Assembly (NCBI RefSeq): GCF_027497495.1
Contig: NZ_CP114205.1
Location: 3,162,001 to 3,226,000, forward strand
Reading direction: 5' to 3'
DNA: 64,000 nt
From: Streptomyces tubercidicus
GTDB lineage: Bacteria; Actinomycetota; Actinomycetes; Streptomycetales; Streptomycetaceae
A program made the position numbers and the translations under genes. The stretch's first letter is position 1. Every line of letters begins with the position of its first letter. The notes below the pieces were generated by a model that did no database searches, was not told the DNA's origin, and worked only from the letters and a program-made list of their open reading frames with translations. Positions 48,910 through 56,702 of the stretch are shown here, in pieces.

Positions 48910-49368
48910 TCAGGCCGGGGCGTCCGCCTGACCGGTCATGATGGCCAGCACCTCCAGCGAGCGCGGCGCGGCCTCGGGGTCCTCCCCGTCCGCCGCGGCC
49001 AGCTGCACATGGGCCTCACGGGCCGCCCGTACGGCCTCCGGCCAGCCCTGGTGCGCCATGTACGCGGTGACCGGGGCGTCCGCACCGACCTGGTGCATGA
49101 TCCGCAGCACACGCAGCACGGCGACATCGACGAGCTGGGCTTCCTGGGCGTCCCGGAAGATCGTGCCGACGTATTTCTCGGCGGACCAGTTGTCCAGCCA
49201 GGTGTCCTCGACGAGCCGGTAGACGGCGTCGGTGACATCTCCGTATCCGGGACGGCCGGCCAGCCAGGTCTCCTGTTGGAAGACGGGGTCGGAGAGCATG
49301 TGCAGCGCGGAACGCACATTGCTGCGCCAGCGCCACCACGGCATGTCGTTGAGTGGCATACCGCCCAT
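48910..49368 (-). CDS. SCO4402-family hypothetical protein
   Basis: A 152-residue soluble protein starting at ATG 49368 (MGGMPLNDMPWWRWRSNVRS), or at 49359. It contains ALHMLSDPVFQQETWLAGRP, YRLVEDTWLDNWSAEKYVGT and VLRVLRIMHQVGADAP; it is helical, rich in Trp and acidic residues, with no signal or membrane segment. I recall this family as a conserved actinomycete protein beside purU (SCO4402 type); no function is known to me. It ends 32 bp before the purU start on the same strand, so the two are probably cotranscribed. Confidence 0.8.
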   Translation of the reverse strand: MGGMPLNDMPWWRWRSNVRSALHMLSDPVFQQETWLAGRPGYGDVTDAVYRLVEDTWLDNWSAEKYVGTIFRDAQEAQLVDVAVLRVLRIMHQVGADAPVTAYMAHQGWPEAVRAAREAHVQLAAADGEDPEAAPRSLEVLAIMTGQADAPA

Positions 49369-49539
49369 GGTGGTCGAGCGGCGGCCGCGACGGGAAGACT
49401 TCTCCGAACCTTGCACAGTATTGGATCGTACGTTCCGCCCGGACGATCTCGCGCAGCCCCCCGGAGTTCACCTTCACGCCACCATCCGTTGCCTTGTCGT
49501 CACTCACCCGTTCCTGGGGTGACGGAAGGCTGCGGTGTC

Positions 49540-50886
49540 ATGACCGGACGGCGACGCTCCTCCCCCCGCCCCTTTGCCCAGGCGCCCGCGGTCGGTGCGG
49601 CAGTGGCATGTACGGCGGTCATCGCGTCGCTGCTCTCGGGCTGCGGTTCCCTCCCCGGAGTCTCCGGCGGTTCCGGGGAGAAGGACCCGATCACGGTGAT
49701 GACCTGGGCTCCCGAGGACACCAAGGCGACCAATATGCCGGGCATGCCGGCCATGGCGCAGGCCTACGCCCGCTGGGTCAATTCCCGGGGCGGCATCAGG
49801 GGCCACCACCTACGGGTGCTGACCTGCAACGAGCAGAATGACTCGGTGGCCGCCGCACAGTGCGCCCAGCGCGCGGTGGACCGCGGCGCGGTCGCCGTCG
49901 TCGGCTCCTACAGCCAGTTCGGCCGCGCGTTCATGTCGCCGCTGGAGGTCAAGGGCATCCCCTTCATCGGCGGCTACGGCGCCTCGGACGAGGAGTTCGA
50001 GAGCCCGCTGTCCTACCCCGTCAACGGCGGCCAGGCCTCGCTGCTCGCCGGGAACGGCCGCCAGTTGGCGCGCGACTGCCGGCGCGTCGCGCTGGTCCGC
50101 CCGGACACCATCCAGGGCGACCAGATGCCGTCCCTGCTCAACTCCGGACTGGAGAGCGGCAGTCGGCACCCGGCCAAGGACATCAAGGCGCCCGAGGACG
50201 GCACCGACTACTCGTCCGAGGTGAACCGCGCCCTGGACGGCGTGGGCGCCGACCCGGCCGTGTACGGCACGTCGAAAGCCGGCGGTAAAGCGGAGGGCTC
50301 CTGTGTGACCGCCTCGCTCGGCGATCACACCGATGTGTTCTTCGACTCGTTCCGGCGGCTCCAGGAAGACAGCCCCAAGGTGCGGGTCGCCTCCGTCTTG
50401 GGCAGCGTCGGCCAGGCGCTGGTAAACCGTACGGGCGGCAGATCCGGGCCGTTCGAAGGCGCGGACATCACCGGCTGGTATCCGGTTGCCGGCGATTCGC
50501 GCTGGGCACCGATGCGCAAGGTCATCCATGACTTCGCGTTCAACGACAACCGCATCGACCCCGCCGACCAGGGCGTCCAGACGACCTGGATCGCCTACAC
50601 CGTGCTGCGTTCGATGATCGAGCAGCTCGATGACAAGGGCGTCGAGGACATCACCCCGCACTCCCTGCAGACGGCGCTGGACAGCGGTGACCGCGCCGTC
50701 GACACCGGCGGGCTGACCCCGAAGCTGAGCTGGCGCGAGGACGACATGCTCGCCGTCCAGGACTTCCCCCGCATCGTGAACGGGACGGTGACCTACCAGG
50801 TCGTCCGGGACGGCGAGTTGGTCGCCGCCCAGCACGGCTTTGTGAACGTCACCAAGACGCTGGAACGGCGGCGCGCGGACAGCTGA
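49540..50886 (+). CDS. ABC-type substrate-binding lipoprotein (branched-chain amino acid/urea type)
   Basis: A 448-residue lipoprotein. The N-terminus MTGRRRSSPRPFAQAPAVGA continues through a hydrophobic stretch to the lipobox LLSGCGS, lipidated Cys at about residue 35. The mature part is a type I periplasmic-binding fold: QAYARWVNSRGGIRGHHLRV, CAQRAVDRGAVAVVGSYSQF, GIPFIGGYGASDEEF, RRVALVRPDTIQGDQM. It fits the leucine/urea-binding Peripla_BP_6 family. No permease or ATPase gene is adjacent, so it may work as an orphan receptor or with a distant transporter. Divergent from the SCO4402-type gene, with 171 bp between them. Confidence 0.88.
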   Translation: MTGRRRSSPRPFAQAPAVGAAVACTAVIASLLSGCGSLPGVSGGSGEKDPITVMTWAPEDTKATNMPGMPAMAQAYARWVNSRGGIRGHHLRVLTCNEQNDSVAAAQCAQRAVDRGAVAVVGSYSQFGRAFMSPLEVKGIPFIGGYGASDEEFESPLSYPVNGGQASLLAGNGRQLARDCRRVALVRPDTIQGDQMPSLLNSGLESGSRHPAKDIKAPEDGTDYSSEVNRALDGVGADPAVYGTSKAGGKAEGSCVTASLGDHTDVFFDSFRRLQEDSPKVRVASVLGSVGQALVNRTGGRSGPFEGADITGWYPVAGDSRWAPMRKVIHDFAFNDNRIDPADQGVQTTWIAYTVLRSMIEQLDDKGVEDITPHSLQTALDSGDRAVDTGGLTPKLSWREDDMLAVQDFPRIVNGTVTYQVVRDGELVAAQHGFVNVTKTLERRRADS

Positions 50887-50986
50887 GCGGGCGGCGGCCG
50901 AGCGGGCGTCAGCGAGCGGGCGGACAGCCGAGCGGGGGTACGCCGGGCGGTGGCCCGGTGGCGCCCGGCCTGGCGCCCGGACCCGG

Positions 50987-52939
50987 TCAGAGCTGCTCGG
51001 GGCGGCGCTCCGTCAGGCCGTACTTCTTGGCGAGCGGGTTCCAGATCTGCGCCGCCTGCCTCTTGGCGACGGTCGCCTGACCGCTGGCCGTGTTGCCCTG
51101 GGCGGTCTGTCCGGTGTTGCGGGCCTTGCCCTTGTGGCAGCCCTTCTTGCCGCCGACCTGTCCGGCCCAGGCCGCGTAGTGGTTGTCCGCGGACGCCGAG
51201 GACTGCCACGCCTTGGTCAGCGCGGCGGTCAGCTGGGCGTGGTTCGGGATCTTGTCCACGGGCAGCTGCTGCAGCCGCTTCACCAGGTTGTTGCGCTGCC
51301 CGGCCGCGGCCCGCAGGTCCTTGGCCGCGCCGCCGAGGTTGTCACAGGACCGGATGCTGTTGACGGCATTGATCACCGAGGAGCGGCTGTTGTTGCTGTC
51401 GCCCAGCAGTGCGTCCAGCCCCTTGGCCTGCTTCTCGGCCGGATCGGTGCTGGGCGTCGACTTCGGCTTCTCCGGGTCCTTGGCTTCCTTGGTCGCGTCG
51501 GCACCGGAGCCCTGCTTCTTCGCGGTGCCCTCGCTGTCGCCGCCGCCGCTCAGCGCCCAGCCGAGGCCGAGGCCGGCGCCCGCGAGCGCCACGATGACGA
51601 TGCCGACGATCGCGAGCGGGGGGAGCCGACGGCGCCCGCTGCCGCCGTCATCGTCGAACGTGGGCCGCTGACTGTAGTTGCCGCCGGGCGGGAACTGCTG
51701 TCCATAGCCCTGGCTCTGCTGCCCGTACGGCGGGCCGCCCTGATCGTCGAAACGGGGCAGTTGGGCGGTGGAGTCCGGGGCGGCGGCCGGTCCGGCCTGA
51801 CCGGGCCCGCCCGGCCCGTCGCGGAACAGGCCGTCGAACTCGGACGGGGTGGGACGGTCGCCGGGCGCGCCGGGGTGCCCGCCGTACGACGCACCAGGAG
51901 GCGGGGGCGGCGCACCGGCGCCCACCGGGGGGATGAGCTGGGTGGCCTCGCCGTCGCCCGCGCCCTGGGCGCCGGGCATCGGCTGGGACTGCGGCATCGG
52001 GCGGCCCTGGGACCCGCCCTGCGTCGGCTTGATCGCGCGCAGCATGGTCGTGGACTCGTCGGGCGTCTCGGGGCGCGAGGCCGTCTCGGGCGGCAGCGGC
52101 GCGCCGCCGTGGCCGCCGGGGCCGCCGGACGTGCCACCGATGGGTGGTATCAGCGCGGTGGGCGCCGCGTCGTCCGTGGCGGGCGGCAGCGGCGCACCGG
52201 TCTGCGGGGTCGCCCGCACCAGCTCTCCGGACTGGCCCTGGGGCAGCTGCCCGTAGTGGTGTTGCGGCTGCTGGGTTTGCTGCGGCTGCTGGGCCTGCTG
52301 CCCGTACGGCTGTTGCGGGGGCTGCTGGCCGTACGGCTGCTGCCCCTCGGGGGGAAGTGCGCCGGGCGCGCCCTGGCCGGGCTGTGCGCTGGGCGGCAGG
52401 AGCGCCGTCGCCTCGGCGTCGAAGCCGGGCTGCGGCTGCGGGGCGGCGGGCTGCTGCTGGGGCGCCTGCGGCGGCGCCGAGGGCGGCATGGCCGGTGCGG
52501 CCGACTGCTGTCCCTGGGGCGGCGGCGGGAAGCCCTGACCGCCACCCTGCGACTGCTGCGGCAGCAGGCCCTGCGGGGTCGACGGCTGCGCCGGGGCGTA
52601 GCCCTGCTGCGGGCCTTGCCCGTAACCCTGCTGCGGCTCTTGGCCGTAACCCTGCTGCGGCTCTTGCCCGTAACCCTGCTGCGGGTTCTGGCCGTAGCCC
52701 TGCTGCGGGGCGGGCTGCCCCTGGGCGGGCTGCCCCTGGGCGGTCGCCTCGTCGTAGGACTGCGGGCCGGGGGCGGCCTGCTGGCCGGGGCCCCAGGGCT
52801 GGCCCCATGGCTGGCCGGCCGGCGGCGCGGCCTGCTGGTCGGGCACCCACGGCTCACCGTTGGCGGGCAGCACAATGCCCTCTCGCGCGGGACCGGCCGC
52901 AGAATTCTGCGGGTCGTGGCCCTGTCCGCTCTGCGTCAC
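50987..52939 (-). CDS. Gln/Pro/Gly-rich membrane protein with extracytoplasmic C-terminal domain
   Basis: A 650-residue protein. GTG 52939 (VTQSGQGHDP) is chosen because TAGGAG lies five bases upstream. Residues ~30-430 are disordered, dominated by Gln, Pro and Gly, with tandem QQGYGQEP octapeptides near 90-125 and repeated acidic T-x-L-I-P-P segments (TALIPPIGG, TQLIPPVGA, TALLPPSAQ). A basic RRRLPPLAIVGIVIV leads into one membrane helix (about 452-475). The C-terminal ~170 residues form a helical domain (VINAVNSIRSCDNLGGAAKDL, NNLVKRLQQLPVDKIPNHAQ) with two Cys likely bridged. The TxLIPP motifs resemble FHA-bindable phosphothreonine sites in Streptomyces membrane proteins, but this is only a suggestion. 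Function unknown. Confidence 0.8.
   Translation of the reverse strand: MTQSGQGHDPQNSAAGPAREGIVLPANGEPWVPDQQAAPPAGQPWGQPWGPGQQAAPGPQSYDEATAQGQPAQGQPAPQQGYGQNPQQGYGQEPQQGYGQEPQQGYGQGPQQGYAPAQPSTPQGLLPQQSQGGGQGFPPPPQGQQSAAPAMPPSAPPQAPQQQPAAPQPQPGFDAEATALLPPSAQPGQGAPGALPPEGQQPYGQQPPQQPYGQQAQQPQQTQQPQHHYGQLPQGQSGELVRATPQTGAPLPPATDDAAPTALIPPIGGTSGGPGGHGGAPLPPETASRPETPDESTTMLRAIKPTQGGSQGRPMPQSQPMPGAQGAGDGEATQLIPPVGAGAPPPPPGASYGGHPGAPGDRPTPSEFDGLFRDGPGGPGQAGPAAAPDSTAQLPRFDDQGGPPYGQQSQGYGQQFPPGGNYSQRPTFDDDGGSGRRRLPPLAIVGIVIVALAGAGLGLGWALSGGGDSEGTAKKQGSGADATKEAKDPEKPKSTPSTDPAEKQAKGLDALLGDSNNSRSSVINAVNSIRSCDNLGGAAKDLRAAAGQRNNLVKRLQQLPVDKIPNHAQLTAALTKAWQSSASADNHYAAWAGQVGGKKGCHKGKARNTGQTAQGNTASGQATVAKRQAAQIWNPLAKKYGLTERRPEQL
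52600..52720 (-). repeat. tandem 24-bp coding repeats (QQGYGQEP)
   Basis: Roughly four near-identical units in the minus-strand gene encode QQGYGQNP, QQGYGQEP, QQGYGQEP and QQGYGQGP; related but more diverged QPYGQQPP units lie near 52300. Confidence 0.85.
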
Positions 52940-53174
52940 CGTGACTCCTACCAACGTGCAGACCTACGGAATCGTCGGCTGCACGCTACCGGGTCGCAGC
53001 AACGTTCGACCACGTCGCCTGGTCACCGCCCCTGCCCGCCCCCGGAACACCCCGGCGGCCCCGGTCATCCGGACCGCCCGGCACCCCCTGACAAACCCGG
53101 CGCGGCACGACAAAGCAGGCCCTGTCCCTGTATTGAGACGTCGCTCACGCCGCCCTGGCCAGCACATACGGTGC

Positions 53175-54569
53175 TCACGCCGCCGTGGCCCGCAGCTCCA
53201 GTCGGGCACTGAATTCCCGCACCACCGGTTCGTCCCGATACGGCTCCAAACGCAGCTGGAAGTCCTCCAGATACTCCGCGCCACGATCCGAACGCAGTCC
53301 GCTCAGCAGCTCGACCGCCTGGTTGCCCGTATGGCAGGCCTGCTCCACCTCGCGCTGTTGTGCCTGGGCACCGGCCAGCAGCAGCAGACCGATGGCCCGG
53401 CGCCGGGCCCGGCCGTCCGGATGGCCGTCCAGCGCCTCCTGCGCCTGCTGCGCGGCGGGTCCGGGCTGCCCCAAATCCCGGTGGCAGTGGGCGAGTTCAT
53501 CGGCCAGGTATGCCTGGTCGAAATGGGCGATCCAGACGGGGTCGTCGCCCGCGTCGGCGGCCGCTTCGGCGCGCTCCAGGGCGGCGACCGCCCGGCCGGC
53601 CACCGTCTGGAAGGCCCGCCCGTCGCCCATCAACGCATGCCCGCGCGCCTCCGCGGCGCAGAACATCGCCTCCGCGCGCGGGGTGACATGACCACGGGCG
53701 CCCTCCTGCGCGGCGCGGGCGAGCTGGGCGATCTCCCGTGGATTGCCGAGCGAGGCGGCGAGATGGCTCATGCTCGCGGCGAGCACATAGCCGCCGTAGC
53801 CGCGGTCACCGGCGGCCTGCGCCAGCCGGAGCGCCTGGATGTAGTAGCGCTGGGCGAGGCCCGGCTGGCCGGTGTCGACGGCCATATAGCCGCCCAGTTC
53901 TGTCAACCGCGCGACGGCGGCGAAGAGTTCGCGCCCCACGGACTCACGGTACGAACCGGCCAGCAACCCGGAGACCACGCTGTTGAGGTAGTGCACGACG
54001 ACCGGTCTGACATGCCCGGCGCCGAAACGGTGGTCGAGCTCGCCGAGCGCCGTGGTCATCGCGCGGACCGCCTCGACGTCCGAGATCCCGACCCGGGCAC
54101 CGGCGTTCCGGGCGACCTGGGTGTCCGCCCCGGTGATCAGCCAGTCGCGGCTGGGCTCCACCAGGGCGGACGCCGCGACCGTGGAGCCGCTGAGGAAGTC
54201 GCGCCGACCGACATCGCTGCGCCACAGCTCACAGACCTGCTCGATCGCCCCGAGGACGGTCGGTGAGAACTGCAGCCCCACACCGGACGCGAGGTTCTTG
54301 CCGTCGGCCATCCCGATCTCGTCGATGGTGACCGTGCGCCCCAGCTTGCGCCCCAGCGCCTCCGCGATGACCGCCGGGGCGCGGCCCCGTGGTTGCTGGC
54401 CGCGCAGCCACCGGGCAACGGAGGTCTTGTCGTAGCGGAGGTCGAGACCGTGCTCCGCACCGCACATGTTGACGCGGCGGGCGAGCCCCGCGTTGGAACA
54501 GGCGGCTTCCTGAATCAGCGCCTGCAGCCGTTCGTTGGGCTGCCGTGCGACGAGTGGCCTGGCGGCCAT
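53175..54569 (-). CDS. HTH regulator with TPR-like domain, NsdA-like
   Basis: A 464-residue cytoplasmic regulator. ATG 54569 has AGCAGGGGG upstream. Residues ~10-75 form a helix-turn-helix region (ERLQALIQEAACSNAGLARR, then YDKTSVARWLRGQQPRGRAPAVIAE) and DEIGMADGKN follows, the pattern of the NsdA/SCO-type regulators that affect development and antibiotic production. From ~110 the protein is helical with TPR-like repeats (LAQRYYIQALRLAQAAGDRG, LAASLGNPREIAQLARAAQE, ALERAEAAADAGDDPVWIAH). It does not belong to classical XRE families with a short single domain. Target genes are unknown. A perfect CGGATATCCG palindrome lies 77 bp upstream in the divergent intergenic region. Confidence 0.85.
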   Translation of the reverse strand: MAARPLVARQPNERLQALIQEAACSNAGLARRVNMCGAEHGLDLRYDKTSVARWLRGQQPRGRAPAVIAEALGRKLGRTVTIDEIGMADGKNLASGVGLQFSPTVLGAIEQVCELWRSDVGRRDFLSGSTVAASALVEPSRDWLITGADTQVARNAGARVGISDVEAVRAMTTALGELDHRFGAGHVRPVVVHYLNSVVSGLLAGSYRESVGRELFAAVARLTELGGYMAVDTGQPGLAQRYYIQALRLAQAAGDRGYGGYVLAASMSHLAASLGNPREIAQLARAAQEGARGHVTPRAEAMFCAAEARGHALMGDGRAFQTVAGRAVAALERAEAAADAGDDPVWIAHFDQAYLADELAHCHRDLGQPGPAAQQAQEALDGHPDGRARRRAIGLLLLAGAQAQQREVEQACHTGNQAVELLSGLRSDRGAEYLEDFQLRLEPYRDEPVVREFSARLELRATAA

Positions 54570-55019
54570 GCTTGTACCCCCTGCTGTACCGCTGTGCGTT
54601 CACCGTCGAACGCCGTTCCCCGTGATCGATTCCCCAGGAATATGCCGGATATCCGAGAGATCCCGAATATGCGCGATAGGAGGGATCGGTGTGATATGCG
54701 CTCCGCAGCGAGCGCCGGTGGTGAGCGGTGGTGCGCCCTGTCCGGTGCGTCCTCGATGCCAAGTGCCGTTCACGGGTGGGGAAGGCCGCGCGGTGCCGTG
54801 CACAGATCGCGGCGCCGCCGTGCCGGGCTCCCCCGGGTGCACCGCGGACTGCCGCCGGGCGGTCCCTCCGCCCGTCAGGCAGGTGGCTACCCGCTCCTCG
54901 GGCCCCCGCCGCACACGCGCCCCCACCGGTGCACCCATGCGCCCCACGTGCGAGAACGATGCGCCGGGGGGTTCACCCCTGAGCCGTAACCCTTGGTGAC
55001 GGCGGAAGTTGTCCTCACC
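54570..55019. other. 450-bp divergent intergenic region
   Basis: Unusually AT-rich for the window between 54620 and 54700, with the palindrome CGGATATCCG (54646-54655) and near-repeats GATCGATTCCCC and GATCCCGAATATGCGCGAT that look like promoter/operator DNA of the NsdA-like regulator. The rest is GC-rich without a convincing gene. Confidence 0.5.
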
Positions 55020-55691
55020 GTGGAAGAGACCATCGGAGTCACAGGAGCCCCGCACATTCCCCTGCAGCGCGGCGAACCGCTGCTCGACACTGCGGTGCGT
55101 TATGCGGAGGAACGGCATTGGGACGTGTTCCCCGGCGCATGGCTGGAGCACGACGGTGAGACACCGCGCTGCTCATGCGGCGCCGCCGACTGCGCGGCAC
55201 CCGGCGCGCATCCGACCGGGCCGGGCTGGGCCGGACAGGCCAGCGGCAGCGCGACCGCCGTCCGCCGCATGTGGAACAAGCAGCCGCACGCCTCGATCCT
55301 GCTGCCCACGGGCCGGACGTTCGAGGCGCTCGACGTGCCCGAGACCGCGGGCTGTCTGGCGCTGGCCCGTATGGAGCGGATGGGGCTGACGCTCGGACCG
55401 GTCACCCGCACCCCCGGCCGCCGGATGCTCTTCCTCGTCCTCCCTGGCGCCTCGGTGAAGGTGCCCGCCCTCGTACGCGCACTGGGCTGGGCACCGGCCG
55501 CACTCGATCTGATCTGCCGCGGCGAGGGCGAGTACATCGCCGCCCCGCCGACCCGGGTGGGCGCGCACGGCTCGGTGCAGTGGGCGCGCCGCCCGACCTC
55601 CGCCAACCGCTGGCTGCCGGACGCGGAGGAGCTGATCAGCCCGCTCGCCTACGCCTGCGCCCGGGACGCGGTCGCGGTCCGGGCACGCTGA
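55020..55691 (+). CDS. bifunctional primase/polymerase (Prim-Pol) N-terminal domain protein
   Basis: A 223-residue protein. GTG 55020 (VEETIGVTGAPHIPL) is preferred over GTG 54996 by recollection of homologues beginning MEETIG. The fold begins LLDTAVRYAEERHWDVFPGAW, typical of the Prim-Pol/D5-type N-terminal domain of plasmid and phage primases, with a CSCGAADCAAPGAHP zinc-like cluster (three Cys and one His). It lacks the usual clear acidic D-x-D/E catalytic pair and is not fused to a helicase, so it is probably a chromosomally fixed, non-replicative homologue. Similar single-domain proteins are conserved in Streptomyces. The neighbours are not plasmid genes. Confidence 0.82.
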   Translation: MEETIGVTGAPHIPLQRGEPLLDTAVRYAEERHWDVFPGAWLEHDGETPRCSCGAADCAAPGAHPTGPGWAGQASGSATAVRRMWNKQPHASILLPTGRTFEALDVPETAGCLALARMERMGLTLGPVTRTPGRRMLFLVLPGASVKVPALVRALGWAPAALDLICRGEGEYIAAPPTRVGAHGSVQWARRPTSANRWLPDAEELISPLAYACARDAVAVRAR

Positions 55692-55722
55692 ACCCGGAGC
55701 GGTCCCCTCCTCTTCCCCTCGG

Positions 55723-55731
55723 TTGTCCACA
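55723..55731 (+). promoter_or_regulatory. single DnaA-box-like site
   Basis: TTGTCCACA is identical to the preferred Streptomyces DnaA box. It stands alone 32 bp after the Prim-Pol-like gene and 90 bp before the ABC ATPase start. Confidence 0.4.
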
Positions 55732-55820
55732 GGACCACACCGTCCCGGAATCCGCCCGTATCGTGGGATGCCGACGGGGGTCAGGACCGGCCCCTGCGGG
55801 GACGTCGAAGGGCAGGACCG

Positions 55821-56702
55821 GTGGCGAACGAGCCGGAACACATCGAGGAGCGGGGCGCGTCCGCGCCGCCGCAGCACACCACGGTCACTACTCCTGGCGG
55901 GCCGGCCACGGCCCCCGGGGGTGGCGCCGCCGGTCCGCCCGCCGTCCGCATCCAGGGCCTGTGGAAGAAGTTCGGCGAGCAGATCGCCGTCAACGGCATC
56001 GATCTGACGCTGCCGGCCGGCCGCTTCATCGGGCTGGTCGGTCCCAATGGCGCCGGTAAGACCACCACCCTCTCCATGGTGACGGGCCTGCTGCGGCCGG
56101 ACGCCGGGCTGGTCGAGATCGTCGGGCACGACGTCTGGCGGGACCCGGTGTCCATCAAGTCCCGGATCGGGGTGCTGCCCGAGGGACTGCGGCTCTTCGA
56201 GCGGCTGTCGGGCCGCGAACTCCTCGGCTATATAGGGCGGTTGCGCGGCCTTCCGGGCGACGAGGTCGACAAGCGGGCCGCTCAGCTGCTGGACGTGCTC
56301 GATCTGTCCGGCTCGCAGCACAAGCTGGTGGTGGACTACTCCACCGGTATGCGCAAGAAGATCGGGCTGGCGGCGGCGCTGCTGCACAACCCCGAGGTCC
56401 TCTTCCTCGACGAGCCCTTCGAAGGCGTCGACCCGGTGTCGGCGCAGACGATCCGCGGCGTACTGGAACGCTACACCGCCTCCGGTGCGACGGTGATCTT
56501 CTCCAGCCATGTGATGGAGCTGGTCGAGTCGCTCTGCGACTGGGTCGCGGTGATCGCAGCCGGGCAGATCCGGGCGGACGGCCCGCTCGCGGAGGTGCGC
56601 GGCGCGGCGCCCTCACTGCAGGACGCGTTCCTCGAACTCGTCGGCGCGGGTGACCGGGGCGCGGGAGCGAACCTGGACTGGCTGGGCGGTGGCGCGAGAT
56701 GA
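55821..56702 (+). CDS. ABC transporter ATP-binding protein
   Basis: A 293-residue ATPase subunit. GTG 55821 has GGGCAGGA upstream. After a ~40-residue Thr/Pro/Gly tail, the nucleotide-binding domain shows Walker A GLVGPNGAGKTTT, the signature region VVDYSTGMRKKIGLAAALL (Y-S-T-G-M in place of L-S-G-G-Q, typical of ABC-2 exporters), Walker B EVLFLDEPFEG and an H-loop in IFSSHVMELV. The Q-loop position reads GVLPEGLRLFE, with Glu rather than Gln. The stop overlaps the permease start (ATGA), so the two are a coupled exporter. The substrate is unknown; C-terminal sequence AFLELVGAGD is a normal ending. Confidence 0.93.
   Translation: MANEPEHIEERGASAPPQHTTVTTPGGPATAPGGGAAGPPAVRIQGLWKKFGEQIAVNGIDLTLPAGRFIGLVGPNGAGKTTTLSMVTGLLRPDAGLVEIVGHDVWRDPVSIKSRIGVLPEGLRLFERLSGRELLGYIGRLRGLPGDEVDKRAAQLLDVLDLSGSQHKLVVDYSTGMRKKIGLAAALLHNPEVLFLDEPFEGVDPVSAQTIRGVLERYTASGATVIFSSHVMELVESLCDWVAVIAAGQIRADGPLAEVRGAAPSLQDAFLELVGAGDRGAGANLDWLGGGAR

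Noticed and set aside
55723..55731. Idea that the DnaA box marks a replication origin
   Set aside because: Only one box; no dnaA, dnaN or box cluster, so no origin is claimed.
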